Origin: Hemibagrus wyckioides
Taxonomy: Eukaryota; Chordata; Actinopteri; Siluriformes; Bagridae
Direction of reading: 5' to 3'
DNA length: 64,000 nucleotides
NCBI RefSeq assembly: GCF_019097595.1
Contig: NC_080718.1
Span: forward strand, 20,611,657 to 20,675,656
The notes under the pieces are model-generated. The model did not search any database. It had not been told where the DNA came from and worked only from the letters and a program-made list of their open reading frames with translations. Every line of letters begins with the position of its first letter. Positions within the stretch are counted from its first letter, which is position 1. Below are positions 18,380 through 29,797 of this stretch, piece after piece. Both the position numbers and the translations under genes were made by a program.

Positions 18380-21300
18380 TTACCTGCCTGCCTGTTTTCT
18401 GTCTTTGTTTATCCGCCAATTCTACTTCTTTTCCGATTCCTGTGAGTGCCGCAGCACACTTACGTTCATCCAAAGTGCTCTTATTGCTTCAGACACGTCA
18501 AGCCAATACGAAACGACATCCCACCTCTCCCGTCACCCGTCATTTGTCTGTATATGTATTCGGAGCCAGTTACCAGCAGACTTTTTAAATTATTTACAAA
18601 ATTATAAAAACTGCATTAACGCGCGATAAAATAATTGTCGGCATTAATGAGTTAACGCGATAATAACGCGTTAACTTCCCCAGCCCTAGTATAAACACAT
18701 TTTGTATTTGCTAACTGAACTTTAAAAACTATAGATCAAATATATTTACGCGAGTCATATCAAAACATATTTGAATTGATGTAATGTTCGGGTTCGAATG
18801 CTGAACTGTGGCTTCAATATTCTTGTGATGGGCAGAGCCTGGAAAATGAGGGGGAAACTGACTGAGCGGGATTGTGTGCTGCTAGATGTATATATTTAGT
18901 TTTAGTTTAGTTCCCTGTTATAGGCTAACCTGCAATTTTGCAAATTCCCATGGAAAGTTTCCAGCCTTGAAAATTCCCGGAATTTTGCAACCCTAGTTAG
19001 TTCCAAGTTTTGTAAACTAATCTGGCTAACATGCTGCAAAGAATGAACTAAACATATGACAGTAAAACTGCACCTTAAGATTCACCTGTTATCAGTTTAG
19101 CCATTACAACAATTAGGCCTAATCTACAGATACGTTGCAATTATTTGTGAAACCAATGAAAAATGCATATGTGTTACAAGAAAGAGACATTTGAGTTGAG
19201 TTATAATAGAGACTTTATTGAAAATGAAGAGAATTTATTTAAAAAAAATTAAAGCATTGTTAATTAATTAAAAGCAATCCTAAATCATACTGTATTACAG
19301 TATTTATTACATATAAATACTTATATTTATTACAGATATTAGTATATTTTTTATACCACAATGATTGCTTTCGAAATTTAATTAAAAGAAGGTATTATTT
19401 GAATATATTTCAATACTATTAGTTTAGTATTATTTTGATGCTGTAATGTAGAATAATATTTTGTTAGCATTTATTACAACACTATATTCTGACACTATTA
19501 ATGAACGGATATAAAAACAGCTTTTTAACAAAGTTATTTTTCTATGTTTTTAAGGAGACGCTTAATTAACAGTAAGGTTTATTAAATTAAACATCATTAT
19601 CGTTGATAAATCGTTGTGGTATAAGCTATAGTTAGAAGGGGGTGTTTAGGGTTGATCTAAAAAAATTTATACATATTTACAACAATACATAAATTTAGTA
19701 ATAATATAAACTACATACACGTTAAATACTCTAGTGCTAATATAACAAACTATATATACATAATATACTATAGCGCTAATATGCATAGCCTTACATTTTA
19801 TAAGTTGAAATTTGATTTATATAAAAAAAACACAAAATCAATACACTACACTGTAACATCATGTAAAAATACTAGACACTAAGTAATCATATAAAACGGA
19901 CTAAAAGGTATCAAGCTGATTCTCACCACGATTAAATGGATAAAATACTTAACATGAATAAATAAAAAAGACTAATACTGAAGCTGAATGGACAAATACT
20001 TACCACACATACCTACCAAATATCTAAACAAGAATGTGAGATGTTAAGCGGCGCCTTGTACTAGGAGGAGCTTCAAGGCTGTCCTCTTCATCCCTCTTCG
20101 TCTTTATCCCCTGGCACCGGAGAGGAGCTTTAAAAGGGTGACCAAACATCGTGACTTTCGGGTTAAAATGTACACAACGCCAGGAAGCAGGAGGCACATA
20201 TGGGGATGAGCTTCTTGTAGAGGATGGTCTCTTCAAATGGGCTCGACTCCGCGAAGGGGATGGGCTCCTCGAGAGCAATGGGGAATTGGCCCCTCATAGG
20301 TGGTGATGGGCTTCTGTCACGGGATGGGCTCCTCATATCCACATCATCACCTCCATCTTGTGCCTCCTCCTGCTGACCAGCTGCGTGGTCATCATCCTTG
20401 TAATCGCTGAGCTCGGTGCTATAATAGAGCTCGCTCTGAGGAAACAAGTCAAATAAGGGTTCGCACTCTCCGTCTCCCTGTATCAGAAGAGATGAACAAT
20501 GAGACAACATTTGCACATCTCATAAAAGGAAGCAGAAAGCTTTAGTTTAATAGCACAACATATGTTTTGTACAGCAGGAAAACCTCGCTCTTAACAAAAA
20601 AAGTATTTACACAAGTTATGTTATTGTAATCTTGCTATAACAGTGCACACATCCTCAGTATTTACTGTTTAGCTGCATGAGAAGGAGTAGTAACACTAGT
20701 AATACTAGTAACAGACTTCACTGCTAACAGTCTCCCCCAAAACCCAGGTTAGAATAATTTTTTGTCCAAATGTTCCCTTTTTTTATTTCCTTTTGCGAGG
20801 TATAACAACAACAATAATAATAAACAATTTTTTACAAAAAATAAATATTTCTTTGAATTTTCACCACCTGTTTATATATATATCTATATTATTATAATAT
20901 AATATATATAATAATATTATTATATTATAATATATTTATATATACATATAATATATTAATTACGTGGTAAATTTACAAGCCGATGATTGGTGTGTGAATA
21001 TTTATGCTGTTATGTCTATTATCAAGTCAACACTAGAGTGCACACATGTTTATTTCCTCTGCATCCTTTCATACGACGTCATCTTTGTTTATCGTCACTT
21101 CAGAGAACGAGAAGAACTGTGTGGAGAAGAACGTGTCCACTCCAGGAATTAGTATCTATTTTGAGGCCTACCTCTATGGTACAGGGAACTATAGCAGCTC
21201 TACCTGGCAGTTCCCAGCATCCTCTCTGCTCACCCCACCACGGCGGCCATCCATGGGCGATGACGAGGAAGAGCACGACTCTCCAGTGGAAGGCCAACCG

Positions 21301-24300
21301 GAGAAGGTCAAGAAACCAAAAAAGGTCTACTGCTACATATCACCAAAGGTCAGTGATTAATAATCAGCTTAGCACTGTTAGCTATTTTATTTTATTTTAT
21401 TTTATTCTCAATGTATTTTATTATGATATATTGCAGCAACTCTCTGTGAAGGAGTTTTACCTGAAAATTATTCCATGGCGCCTTTTCACCTTTCGTGTGT
21501 GCCCTGGAACGAAGGTAATGTCCGAGTAGTTTAAGCAGCAAATATGCCTTTAAAACAAAAAGATTTTTAAAGAAGAGGCTTATCAGTTATACACTTTCCT
21601 GTTAGTTCACCTACCATGGGCCTGACCCAATCCATAAGTACCTGACTCTGGTGGTGGATGATGGGATTCAGCCTCCTGTAGAACTGAGCTGCAAGGACAG
21701 GAACATTATGGCAGCCACCTTTATTCGCTTTCTCCATAAGAACATTGGTGAGTTGGTGAAAAAAGTATTGAGGTGAATCTGTTTAAGTGTGTAAGAGCAT
21801 TGTGATTGACCGTGTTATTTTTCTTTCTCTATGTTAGGAGGCTCCGAAACATTTCAGGACAAGGTGAGCTTTTTCCAGCGAGAGCTCCGGCACATTCACT
21901 CCAAGAGACCTCGAATTAAAACATGCCTGAAGATCAGCCGTCACTCCATTCTCGACTCTGTGAGTAGCCTGACCTGCTGGAGCTCTTCAGGGTTTGAAGG
22001 ATGACCTCATGATTCATGTATAATTTTTTTTTTTTTTCCCTGCAGTCTCTGAAGGCCACCAGAAACTTCTCCGTATCGGACTGGAGTAAGAACTTTGAGG
22101 TTGTGTTTCAGGATGAAGAAGGTCTGTTCTTTTAAGAGAGATGTTCTCAAACGTTTTAATACTTCAGTAGTTTGTAAGTGTAGACAGAGACTTAGTGTGA
22201 CTTTTTTTTTTAAAGCTCTGGACTGGGGAGGGCCGAGGCGTGAGTGGTTCGAACTCATCTGTAAGAATTTGTTTGACACCAATAACCAGCTCTTCACACG
22301 TTTCAGTGACAATAACCAGGGTCTGGTAAGCATTGGCTTTTATAGCCTCAATGTTTTCATGTTTGCTTTCACTTTTAGAATATAAGGTAGGGGTGAAATA
22401 GTGCATTGGTGTGCATAATATAAATGAAAGTAAAAGTTCTAGTGTGTCGCTCAGGCCCATGTTTCAAATTGCTAGAAACCTCTTTATCATGGATAGAACA
22501 TGGTAGCTAACAGAATCTAATGATGAATCCATTATGACAGTGTTTTTCATGTGTAAATGTTATGCTGTAAATATCTTACCTTCATGATCTACAGCAAGGT
22601 TTGTAGTATTTAGTAGCGATGGAGTTTCTAACATGACATCCATGTGTACATAATCAAGAAACTCCCAGCAATCTGTTTTTATATGAATCATACATAATCG
22701 TTACAGATGTCAGGCAACATTACTTAACAGACACTTGCTTGTAAATCTTATCCTCTGGGAATGAAACAAAAGAAACAAACAAGTATATGATTAATATTCT
22801 TTTCTTACAAAGTTTTAATCATCATGTGTACACTATGCCATCGACAAATAATCAGCAAGTTGTTGGATCTATGTATCATGTGAGTTATGACTAAAGATCA
22901 CTAGAAGTGTGTGTGTGTGTGGCAGGTCCATCCTAACCCAGAGCGTCCTGCTCACCTGAGATTGAAGATGTACGAGTTTGCAGGGCGTGTGGTAGGGAAG
23001 TGTCTATATGAGTCAGCTTTAGGAGGAGCCTATAAGCAGCTGGTACGAGCCAGGTTCACTCGCTCTTTCCTGGCCCAGATCATTGGCCTGCGCATCAACT
23101 ACAAGGTGGTACAACACATTTGAGTTTAAAAAAATAAAATACTACATGATCATCAAATGTGTCAGATGTTCTATCACTACTCAGTGAAAGAATAACTGTT
23201 TATAGCTTCATTTTTTTTTTTTGTTTGCACAAAGCCACAGTTTCTGGCGCGTTGTTTGTGATTCGTATTAAATTGCGTAGTCCTGCATAAACTCATTTAT
23301 TGTGTCTGAGAGAAGTAAAGCATGTTTGTTTTATTTTATGCATCTGACTGTTTTAAATTATCGTTCGCCGTGGCAGTACTTTGAGACCGACGATCCGGAG
23401 TTCTACAAAACGAAAGTCTGCTTTATCTTAAAAAATGACGTGAGCGAAATGGACCTCGTATTCGCTGAGGAAAAGTACAACAAGTCAGGACAACTGGAAA
23501 AGGTGAAACACACTCGACCAAATGACTGGTCTATAACATCGTAGCTAAGAAAACAACTGACAAATGTTTTTACTTATCATCATCAGCCTAATGGAAGTAT
23601 GATGTATAAGTCTATGTTGTATGGCTGGGGAATCTGGGTTTGTTTGCTGTAAAGTACTGTTGTGAATTCACCGAAGCAGACCAGTGTTCAGCAGGAATGT
23701 TTCATTGGAGATCAGAACACACTGCAGTGGTACTGTAGTCATCAAGTCCAGTGAAAAGGCGCATACTTTGCAGTTTTACTGGCCTTGAAGCTGTGATGAT
23801 AGAAAAGCCTAGAGGTGATGCTCTTAAACAAAGCATTGAAATCCCCACGGTTCCTGATCACCGTCTGCTTTGGTGGTAAGAGCTGGGATATGTAAATAAT
23901 TATTCAAAGAGCATTGTATGTTAGAATAGATTTTAGAGTGACCTCAAAACATGTTTTCCTACAGTACTTTTTAACGCAAGGTTGTGTGTGTATACAACTG
24001 TAGCCATGTGTATTTTAGAGATGTGTGACGATAGTGCTATGCGTTTTCTGACATGTGCTATCTTTTCTTTCTTTCCAGGTGGTGGAACTGATCTCAGGCG
24101 GTGCTCAAATTGCTGTCACTAACGAGAATAAGATGCATTACCTGAATCTGCTGGCTCAGTTTAGACTGGCCAGTCAGGTGAGGGATGAAGTAGAGCACTT
24201 CCTCAAAGGTACGAGCTCCTCAGACTGGAACTTGGTTTGTATATGAATGTGTTCAGATCTAACGAAGGTGTTTTGTCATTCTTAGGGTTGAATGAACTTG

Positions 24301-26519
24301 TTCCTGAGAACCTTTTGGCCATATTTGATGAAAATGAGCTGGAGGTAAGCCTGTGAATACCTCAATTAAAGCTACATTTGGGTTCTTACCCTTTTTGCAG
24401 CCGAGCATTCGTATAATTGTAAATATACTGATATTCCAGACCACCTGAATACAGATTTGTTGATCATTTAAGAGTACTATAGTGTTTTCTTAAAGCTTTC
24501 TGTTTCTGAACTTGCCATCAACAGAACCCAGAACAGAACCATTCAATACAGTGACCAGTTGAAGTATAGGAATTCAGTAATAAATGTAATAACTTTGATA
24601 TCATGAGTGTGGATGATCTTTCACTAGCATGCTGCAACTTATGTCCAAACCTTCAGTTTTGTACTTTTATAAATGCCAGTTGTTTTTGTGTGTTTTGTTT
24701 TCCCAGTTGCTGATGTGTGGTACTGGGGATATTAACGTGCAGGATTTCAAAGCTCATGCTGTTATCGTTGGCGGCTCATGGCACTTCAGAGAGAAGGTGT
24801 GCTGCTAAACACGTATTTGTTCTTTCACATATGCAGCATTCAGCCCATTTGACTCTGTGAACCCTGGTGCGTAGTCACATTGTAGTGCAGAACAAAACAT
24901 CCTGCGAGCGGTGGTCTCCGAGTGCTTCCAAACAAACCCCCGGTGCGGCTTGAACGCCTTGATTCACTACATCAAACCTGTTGTGGCTTTTGGGTTGTGG
25001 GAACATTTTTTTTTGATATGCTAGCTGCTAAACTTATATGCAGAACGGTAGAACGAGTGCCAGAGGCTCGATCTAGAGAACAGTGTGTCCTGGATATCTC
25101 AGCCAAAGTATACAAAAGGATTCATGTTTAATGTTTCAATATGTATTTGTTATTTAACATCGGATCCATGCTCAGTTGATTCCCTTTATTACTTCACACC
25201 CCTGTATTTGGCTTCTCTACATTTTCGGTCACCGTATTCATCATGAATAAATGAAGGTTTGGCCCGAGGTCTGTTCTTCCCACATAATCAATAACGTTTA
25301 TAATTGGTTCATATAAATGTGTGTGAAACCTAAGCATTAACTCCACAATAGGTGAGAAAGGGTCCAGTGACTCTCACAGTGGTTGTTCAAATTTGCTAAA
25401 GTTAAAAAATGATGTATTGATGAAAGTATTGGAAATGTATTTACAGTTTGTAACATTTCAACAGGCGTTTTCTTTCTTCCCGGGTCATTTGTTTTCATTC
25501 TATTTTAAATGCATACACATTTTCATTTTCCCTTTTTATATGATTACTAGTAAAGAGGTTCATGAGCCTCCTGGAGTTCCAGCGGCAGGATCCCACACTC
25601 TGCCCTGGTTCGATTCCCGGGCAAGGAGCTAAACCAGCCACTGAACTCTCAGTGCCGGTCCCAAGCCCAGATATAATGGGAAGGTTGTGTCAGGAAGGGC
25701 ATCTGATGTAAAAACCTGATCTGTTGTGGTGAACCCGAATAGGGAGCAGTCGAAAGAACAACAACAACTAGTAAAGAGGTTTGTGTGTGTGTGTGTGTCT
25801 GTCTCTCTGTCTGGGTGTGCAGGTGATGAAGTGGTTCTGGGCCGTGGTATCCTCCTTCACTCAGGAAGAGCTTGCACGTCTCCTCCAGTTCACCACCGGC
25901 TCCTCTCAACTCCCTCCTGGTGGCTTCAACACACTTTGTCCATCCTTCCAGATCATAGCAGCACCAACACACAGCACGCTGCCAACTGCACACACTTGGT
26001 GAGTAAACATGCCCATACATAAACCAGTCCAAGTCAGGTTACAATAATGTATTGTGAACGGTGACTTAAGTTCAAGTCTATGACTCGGGTATTGAATACA
26101 CACATGCACTACTCAAGTCTGGTTCGTGTCTTCATTCTAGCGTATTGAAATGTGAGTTATGCTAGCATTCGAGTTACGTAACAGTTTCTGTGCTGCTCTG
26201 CACTGTATATTGTTCAGTTGTCACTCTTTCCATATTTGAGTCTAGAAATGTATCTAAAATCCATTTAAGGAACCAACAGACCGTATCTTGGGTTTGTGTG
26301 CTTAGTGCAGCAGGTGATGTCATTTTAAAAGAAGAGAAGTGCTTAGCATCACAGGATAATATATGAACGAATTGGTTTTCCATTATTTGTAAATTTGTTT
26401 CTTGGTACTTCTCTAGTTTTAACCAGCTGTGCCTCCCTACCTACGACTCCTACGAGGAGCTGCACAAACTGCTGAAGCTGGCCATCAGTGAGGGCAGCGA
26501 GGGCTTCGGCATGCTCTGA
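9598..26519 (+). CDS. arel1: Apoptosis-resistant HECT E3 ubiquitin ligase AREL1
   Basis: Coding exons: 9598-9745, 10287-10455, 12835-13055, 13545-13616, 13861-14087, 14303-14540, 14939-15108, 15529-15709, 21104-21348, 21437-21514, 21606-21747, 21838-21959, 22046-22121, 22216-22325, 22926-23105, 23377-23502, 24079-24208, 24286-24344, 24707-24796, 25823-25998, 26417-26519. All are GT-AG with matching phases and join to 1020 residues. Met199 (MFYVIGGITVS) aligns with the start of the 823-residue human protein. Residues 1-198 are an extension with a hydrophobic N-terminus, two SAM-like modules (about 31-70, 90-150) and a membrane segment (about 180-220). An IG-like filamin repeat (about 260-355) and linker follow. 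The HECT domain (about 680-1020) has catalytic Cys987 in THTCFNQL, equal to human Cys790, and ends in GFGML. Human AREL1 ubiquitinates SMAC, HtrA2 and ARTS and makes atypical (K33) chains. The family match is near certain; the start codon is less so. Confidence 0.95.
10559..10572 (+). promoter_or_regulatory. Candidate CTCF site (arel1 intron)
   Basis: CCGCGAGGGGGCAG matches the CTCF core CCGCGNGGNGGCAG at every position. It lies about 100 bases after the second arel1 coding exon, in a locally GC-rich patch (10555-10680). It points away from the candidate at 2238-2251. Motif match only. Confidence 0.55.
12550..12760 (+). mobile_element. Tc1-like element fragment
   Basis: ATTAGAAACACC near the left end, then CAGCCAATCATGTGACAG and TTAGTGATTTTGACCATGGC, match the terminal 200 bases of the Tc1-like family whose larger, reversed copy is at 35085-36345 (ATCATGTGACAGCGGTGCAA on its minus strand). 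The rest of the element is absent. It lies in the arel1 intron before exon 12835-13055. Confidence 0.7.
15228..15320 (-). repeat. SINE fragment (second tRNA-type family)
   Basis: GTTAAGGGCCTTGCACTTGC and GGTCCCAATAGTGG, followed by TTTGAACC, correspond to the conserved middle of a fish SINE. Better copies are at 35225-35380 and 39395-39560. It lies in the arel1 intron 15109-15528. Confidence 0.55.
15749..16300 (+). mobile_element. Tc1-like MITE with intact TA target duplication
   Basis: The left end CACTACCAGTCAAAAGTTTG (from 15749) and the right end CAAAGTTTTGACTGGTTGTG (to 16300) form inverted repeats. Each is flanked by TA (15747-15748 and 16301-16302), the Tc1/mariner target. The 552-bp interior has no transposase frame. 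A near-terminal tract (CACACTTTCTAATTC and GAATTAGAAGTTGTG) extends the repeats. The element begins 40 bases after the donor of arel1 exon 15529-15709. Confidence 0.85.
17121..17240 (+). repeat. (GT)n microsatellite, imperfect
   Basis: A pure GT run at about 17124-17160 is followed by interspersed GAGT/GTGT units to about 17240. It lies in the large arel1 intron 15710-21103. Confidence 0.95.
18219..18688. mobile_element. hAT-type non-autonomous element with perfect 8-bp target duplication
   Basis: The element begins TAGGGCTGTCAAACGATTAA and ends TTCCCCAGCCCTA. The flanks are GTATAAAC at 18211-18218 and GTATAAAC at 18689-18696, a perfect 8-bp duplication as hAT elements make. Subterminal motifs rich in TTAACGCG and GATTAATCGC repeat in both orientations. 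A (CT)n run of about 80 bases (18296-18377) fills the middle. There is no transposase. Confidence 0.88.
18296..18377 (+). repeat. (CT)n microsatellite inside the hAT-type element
   Basis: About 40 uninterrupted TC/CT units. The long arginine-glutamate frames read across it are artefacts of the dinucleotide. Confidence 0.95.
20024..20516 (-). other. Unrecognised GC-rich open region, antisense in the arel1 intron
   Basis: On the minus strand two overlapping frames are open: 20516-20163 (117 residues) and 20278-20024 (84 residues). The first has an acidic stretch (SDYKDDDHAAGQQEEAQDGG) followed by SPSRDRSPSPP. The second has RSPSPSRSRAHLKRPSSTRS. The DNA carries imperfect repeats of about 20-25 bases built on GGATGGGCTCCTC. 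The patch is much richer in GC than the AT-rich DNA around it (19200-20000, 20520-21000). A splice-like TCTTCTGATACAG precedes the acidic part (minus strand, about 20477). It could be a captured exon, a transposon ORF or a minisatellite. I do not recognise a protein. Confidence 0.3.
20868..20965. repeat. AT-only palindromic tract
   Basis: A run of nearly pure A/T contains several self-complementary segments, able to form hairpins or a cruciform. It lies about 140 bases upstream of arel1 exon 21104-21348. Confidence 0.8.
25546..25781 (+). mobile_element. tRNA-derived SINE with perfect 15-bp target duplication
   Basis: ACTAGTAAAGAGGTT occurs at 25546-25560 and again at 25767-25781, bounding a 206-base body. 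The body has a tRNA-like B box (GGTTCGATTCC, about 25607-25617) and a tail with CAGGAAGGGCATCTGATGTA, then CGAATAGGGAGCAGTCGAAA, then an AAC repeat. That tail is familiar from fish SINEs. It sits in the arel1 intron before exon 25823-25998, ending about 40 bases upstream of that exon. Confidence 0.9.
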
Positions 26520-28640
26520 CCACACACTGGCTCTGACTTTTGGATATGCTGAAGGAATCGCTTTTTTCTGTGTCTTCTCTCCAACGAGTGAGCTGCTGTA
26601 TACGAGCCAACGTACCTTTCATTCTCCAATAACAGACCTCTTAGCTGAAGCCCACACGGATGTCCAGATTTTTCTCTCTCAAGCAGGACCTTCACATGAT
26701 CCTGAGTTGCCTTTGGCTTATTCCACTGGATGCTGGAGCAATGTAAATATGTAAAACTTATGTTGTTTTTTTTTGTATTGTTAAAAAATAGCAAAAAGGA
26801 AAAAATGAATGAAGGAAGAACTGTGTTGCGTTTTATTCTATAAGGTATAATTGTTTCATTTTGTTCAGTCATTAAAATTTGTGAAGCTACCATCACCTTT
26901 GGCATTAACAAAGCTGGGAACATTCACATGGAGTGTAGCAAGCCTATATGATGTGTGGATCTACTACACACTCACTGCACTTTGGCCTTAACCGATCAGG
27001 GAAGGTTGTGTTTTTGTTTTTTTGTATATATTGAACTTGTAAATGTCTTCATTTGTTGAGAATTTTAAAGACGAGATGCTTCAAGTCTCACTTGGCACAT
27101 TTTTTTGTTATCTAGTTCTTTCATGTAGCCTAATGTAACACTGTGTGTAAGTGAGTGTGTGTGAGGGTTGAAGAATCTGCACTGCAAAATATGATGATGA
27201 AGGAGCAGGAAGAAGAGCACTGGTTAATGGTTTATTACAAATCTCTGGGCAACATCTATGCATTTTACTAGTGAGCCTAATTTACAAAGCAGTATGTAAG
27301 AGTTAATGTAAGGAATTTTTCTGTTTTGGGTTTATTTTTAAGACGCGTGCTGTGACAAATTTATTATTAGGCCAGAAAAAGATGTTTCAGTTTTTGTTTC
27401 TTTTCTTATTGCTTGATTTTGTTATATATATATATATATGACCTTAATTTATTTTTAACTTATTCTCACTGACCAAAATGTCCTGTAATATTATATTTGT
27501 GTTGATGAAATGAGTGTTATATGAAACAAAAGAGGCTAAAAGCCAGAAAGCATTTAAGTGTCTTTTAGTGTTTGTCATATTGCAACTAACCCTCACAACC
27601 TTGTTTCCAGTAACCCAAGCTGGAAAAATACAATTTTTAATGTGTAATATTCATCGTTTAACCGAATATTCAAACAACTTGTATCAAAGCTTGTCTTGAA
27701 GAGATGAATGTTTGTTGAACTGTTGCACTGTCCAGGAAAATGGCCTCTAATAGATTGTTCTGGAAGATTGTTCTGGATGTCAATACTTGGGTGCAGTGTC
27801 TCACATGAGTGGAACTTCTTATGAGTGCTTTATCCATTGCATCTTGAGTTTCATGTTAATGTGGGTGCTCATTTACAAAGCCTACACACTGCTGTCAGAA
27901 TGTGTCTTAACATGGACTGTCCATTCTATCATCCTATGTAACTATGCTTCAAGTCAAAACACAGCTGCTGTTAACTTTGGCGCTAATGTCCGCTTGAATA
28001 ATTCATAGAGAATTGTGTCATACGGGATATATTTTAACCACGGATCCTGATGTTAAGCGGCAGAGCAGTCCGAACTTTTAGTCACCCTCCTCCCTTTAAT
28101 GCCACAATGAAGCTTTTCATATGGTCTCGTTTTAGATATCGTGCCCTTTGACCTTGGATAAACAGCATCGCCGCAGAAACTCCAGGGTGTGGCTAGACTG
28201 TGAATGAAATCACTGCATATGCGTCTGGCTGTGCATCTTGGCCGAGGCTCATCGTGATGACCTCAGTCACCATCTCGTGGAAGCACAGTGGCTGAAAAGC
28301 AGCCGGCGTTTCTGTCGTTCGGGCCGGCGGTGTCATTTTGTGACTGCCAGTCCATCGGCAGTGGGCAAAACGAGACACGAGCATGACCTTGCTGGTTTCA
28401 CTTACCTTCATGTGCAGGGCATTTGAGTTTTCTTACTGATTTGAAGGTGTGAAATAATGCATTATAATGTGTATATATTGTAATAAAGATGCCAATGGCT
28501 TGGGGTTGATTTATTTGGGGTTTTTCTTGTGTGTGGAGAGGACAGGCTACTCTCACGAATGTCTTGGGTTTTCAGCACTGTTCTGATGGCTGATTGAATT
28601 GTTTCTTATTTATGTGACAAAATAAATTGACGAAAAATAG
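26520..28640 (+). promoter_or_regulatory. arel1 3' UTR (inferred)
   Basis: This is sequence after the arel1 stop (26517-26519) with no recognisable frame. AATAAA hexamers are at 28482-28487 and 28621-28626, so a UTR of about 2 kb is likely; a shorter form ending at ATTAAA near 26872 is also possible. A short TA microsatellite lies at 27424-27440. The GC-rich patch 28030-28430 holds no conserved frame that I recognise. The extent is inferred. Confidence 0.45.
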
Positions 28641-28732
28641 TGGGAGTCACCTCTTAATCATTTCATGATTTCCTTATTCCTTATGGTTTTTTATGACTGT
28701 ATTTTACACAAACTACATGGACATGGGATTTC

Positions 28733-29035
28733 AGAATGTGATTTTCTTCCCCTCTTATGTCATTCATCTTCATGCTTAATGCCTGGTCAGGATCACAGTG
28801 GATCTGGAGTCTATCCTAAGAACACTAATTTTGAGGTGGGTATCCATCTTGGACAGGGCACCATTCACACCAAGGGGCAGTTTTGAGATACCAGTCCATC
28901 TTGTGGTGTGTTTTGAGAGGTGACAGAGAACCAACCATAGCACTGGGAGAACATGGACGTAAATTCCAGTACCTTGTGTTTATGACGAAAGCAGGGACTC
29001 TGGAGTGATGAGGTGACAATGCTAACCCCCGTATC
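28733..29035 (-). repeat. SINE copy, reversed (DANA/mermaid type)
   Basis: TCATTCATCTTCATGC, CCTGGTCAGGATCACAGTGG and then GGGAGAACATGGACGTAAAT are the reverse complement of the SINE family seen forward at 30465-30790. It is diverged, and the tRNA-like head (expected at the right) is decayed. Confidence 0.65.
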
Positions 29036-29728
29036 TATACACCTTTATTAAATATACCTTTACATAATATAGTATTTAATGTGTTATGGTATAACTTGTT
29101 GGCACAGCTGGTATTGTATATATCATGTATAGTATTTATTTCATTGGAGTTTTAACGTTTAACCAAAGCTCTAGTAAATTACACTTGCCGCCCATCCATG
29201 GTGTATTCCTGAATACATGTATAAATATAAAATGAATAAATACCGTCACATTACAATTTCAGCCTCTACATCCCAATTGCCTGGTTGACTGTGGGGCAGG
29301 TGTAATGCTTCAGCCATACTCAGGGGGGCAGCTGTAATGTACCAAAACCAGAGGTGAGAGACTGAAGCTCATGGACTGCTAACTCGTCTTATAACGGTGG
29401 TACATTCCCTGATGTTGACAACGCTCCTCACCCCCACAACTATTATGGCAAATCACGTTGTTAACAGTAAAATACTGACTCATTCATTGGTTGGAGTAAA
29501 CAGTGATTTCCTATTACTCATTCCCCAAATTAGATTTGCTTGGAAAAGGGCATTTATTGGTTGATAAGTTAATGTGTTCTCTCAAATTCCTTGGAATGTT
29601 TTTTCACTAGTACAGATTCGAGCTGTTTGTATCAGTTGCACATTAAGTTAAATTACGACAAGATGGGATGAGCATGTGATTCATTCTAGTATTCAGTGCT
29701 TAGAAGCTGAATAATATGGTGGTGTGTG

Positions 29729-29731
29729 TGT

Positions 29732-29771
<40 letters not shown>

Positions 29772-29797
29772 TCACACACACACACACACACACACAA
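29729..29797 (+). repeat. (TC)n-(AC)n microsatellite
   Basis: A TC run is followed by an AC run in the arel1-ltbp2 interval. Confidence 0.95.

Larger units (their letters stand above)
17678..18995. mobile_element. Non-autonomous DNA transposon carrying a nested element
   Basis: Inverted ends TAGGGTTGCAAAGGGCCGGA and TTTTGCAACCCTA bound 1318 bases. The subterminal GGAAAATTTCCGG (left) and TTGAAAATTCCCGG (right) are also inverted relatives. There is no transposase frame. Perfect 8-bp flanking duplications are not visible, so I leave the superfamily open (hAT is likely from the TAGGG-type ends). A second element is inserted at 18219-18688. Confidence 0.75.

Noticed and set aside
18276..18473. 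Arginine-glutamate repeat protein on the minus strand
   Set aside because: They come from an 80-base CT run inside a hAT-type element.
20987..21529. 180-residue plus-strand frame overlapping arel1 exons
   Set aside because: It reads the exon at 21104-21348 in the wrong frame and runs through an intron; the in-phase frame matches AREL1.
25595..25640. tRNA gene, from the GGTTCGATTCC B box
   Set aside because: It is the tRNA-derived head of a SINE with flanking target duplications; no full cloverleaf is seen.
25649..26032. 127-residue minus-strand frame
   Set aside because: It lies antisense to a true arel1 exon (25823-25998) and a SINE; it is a shadow of coding sequence.
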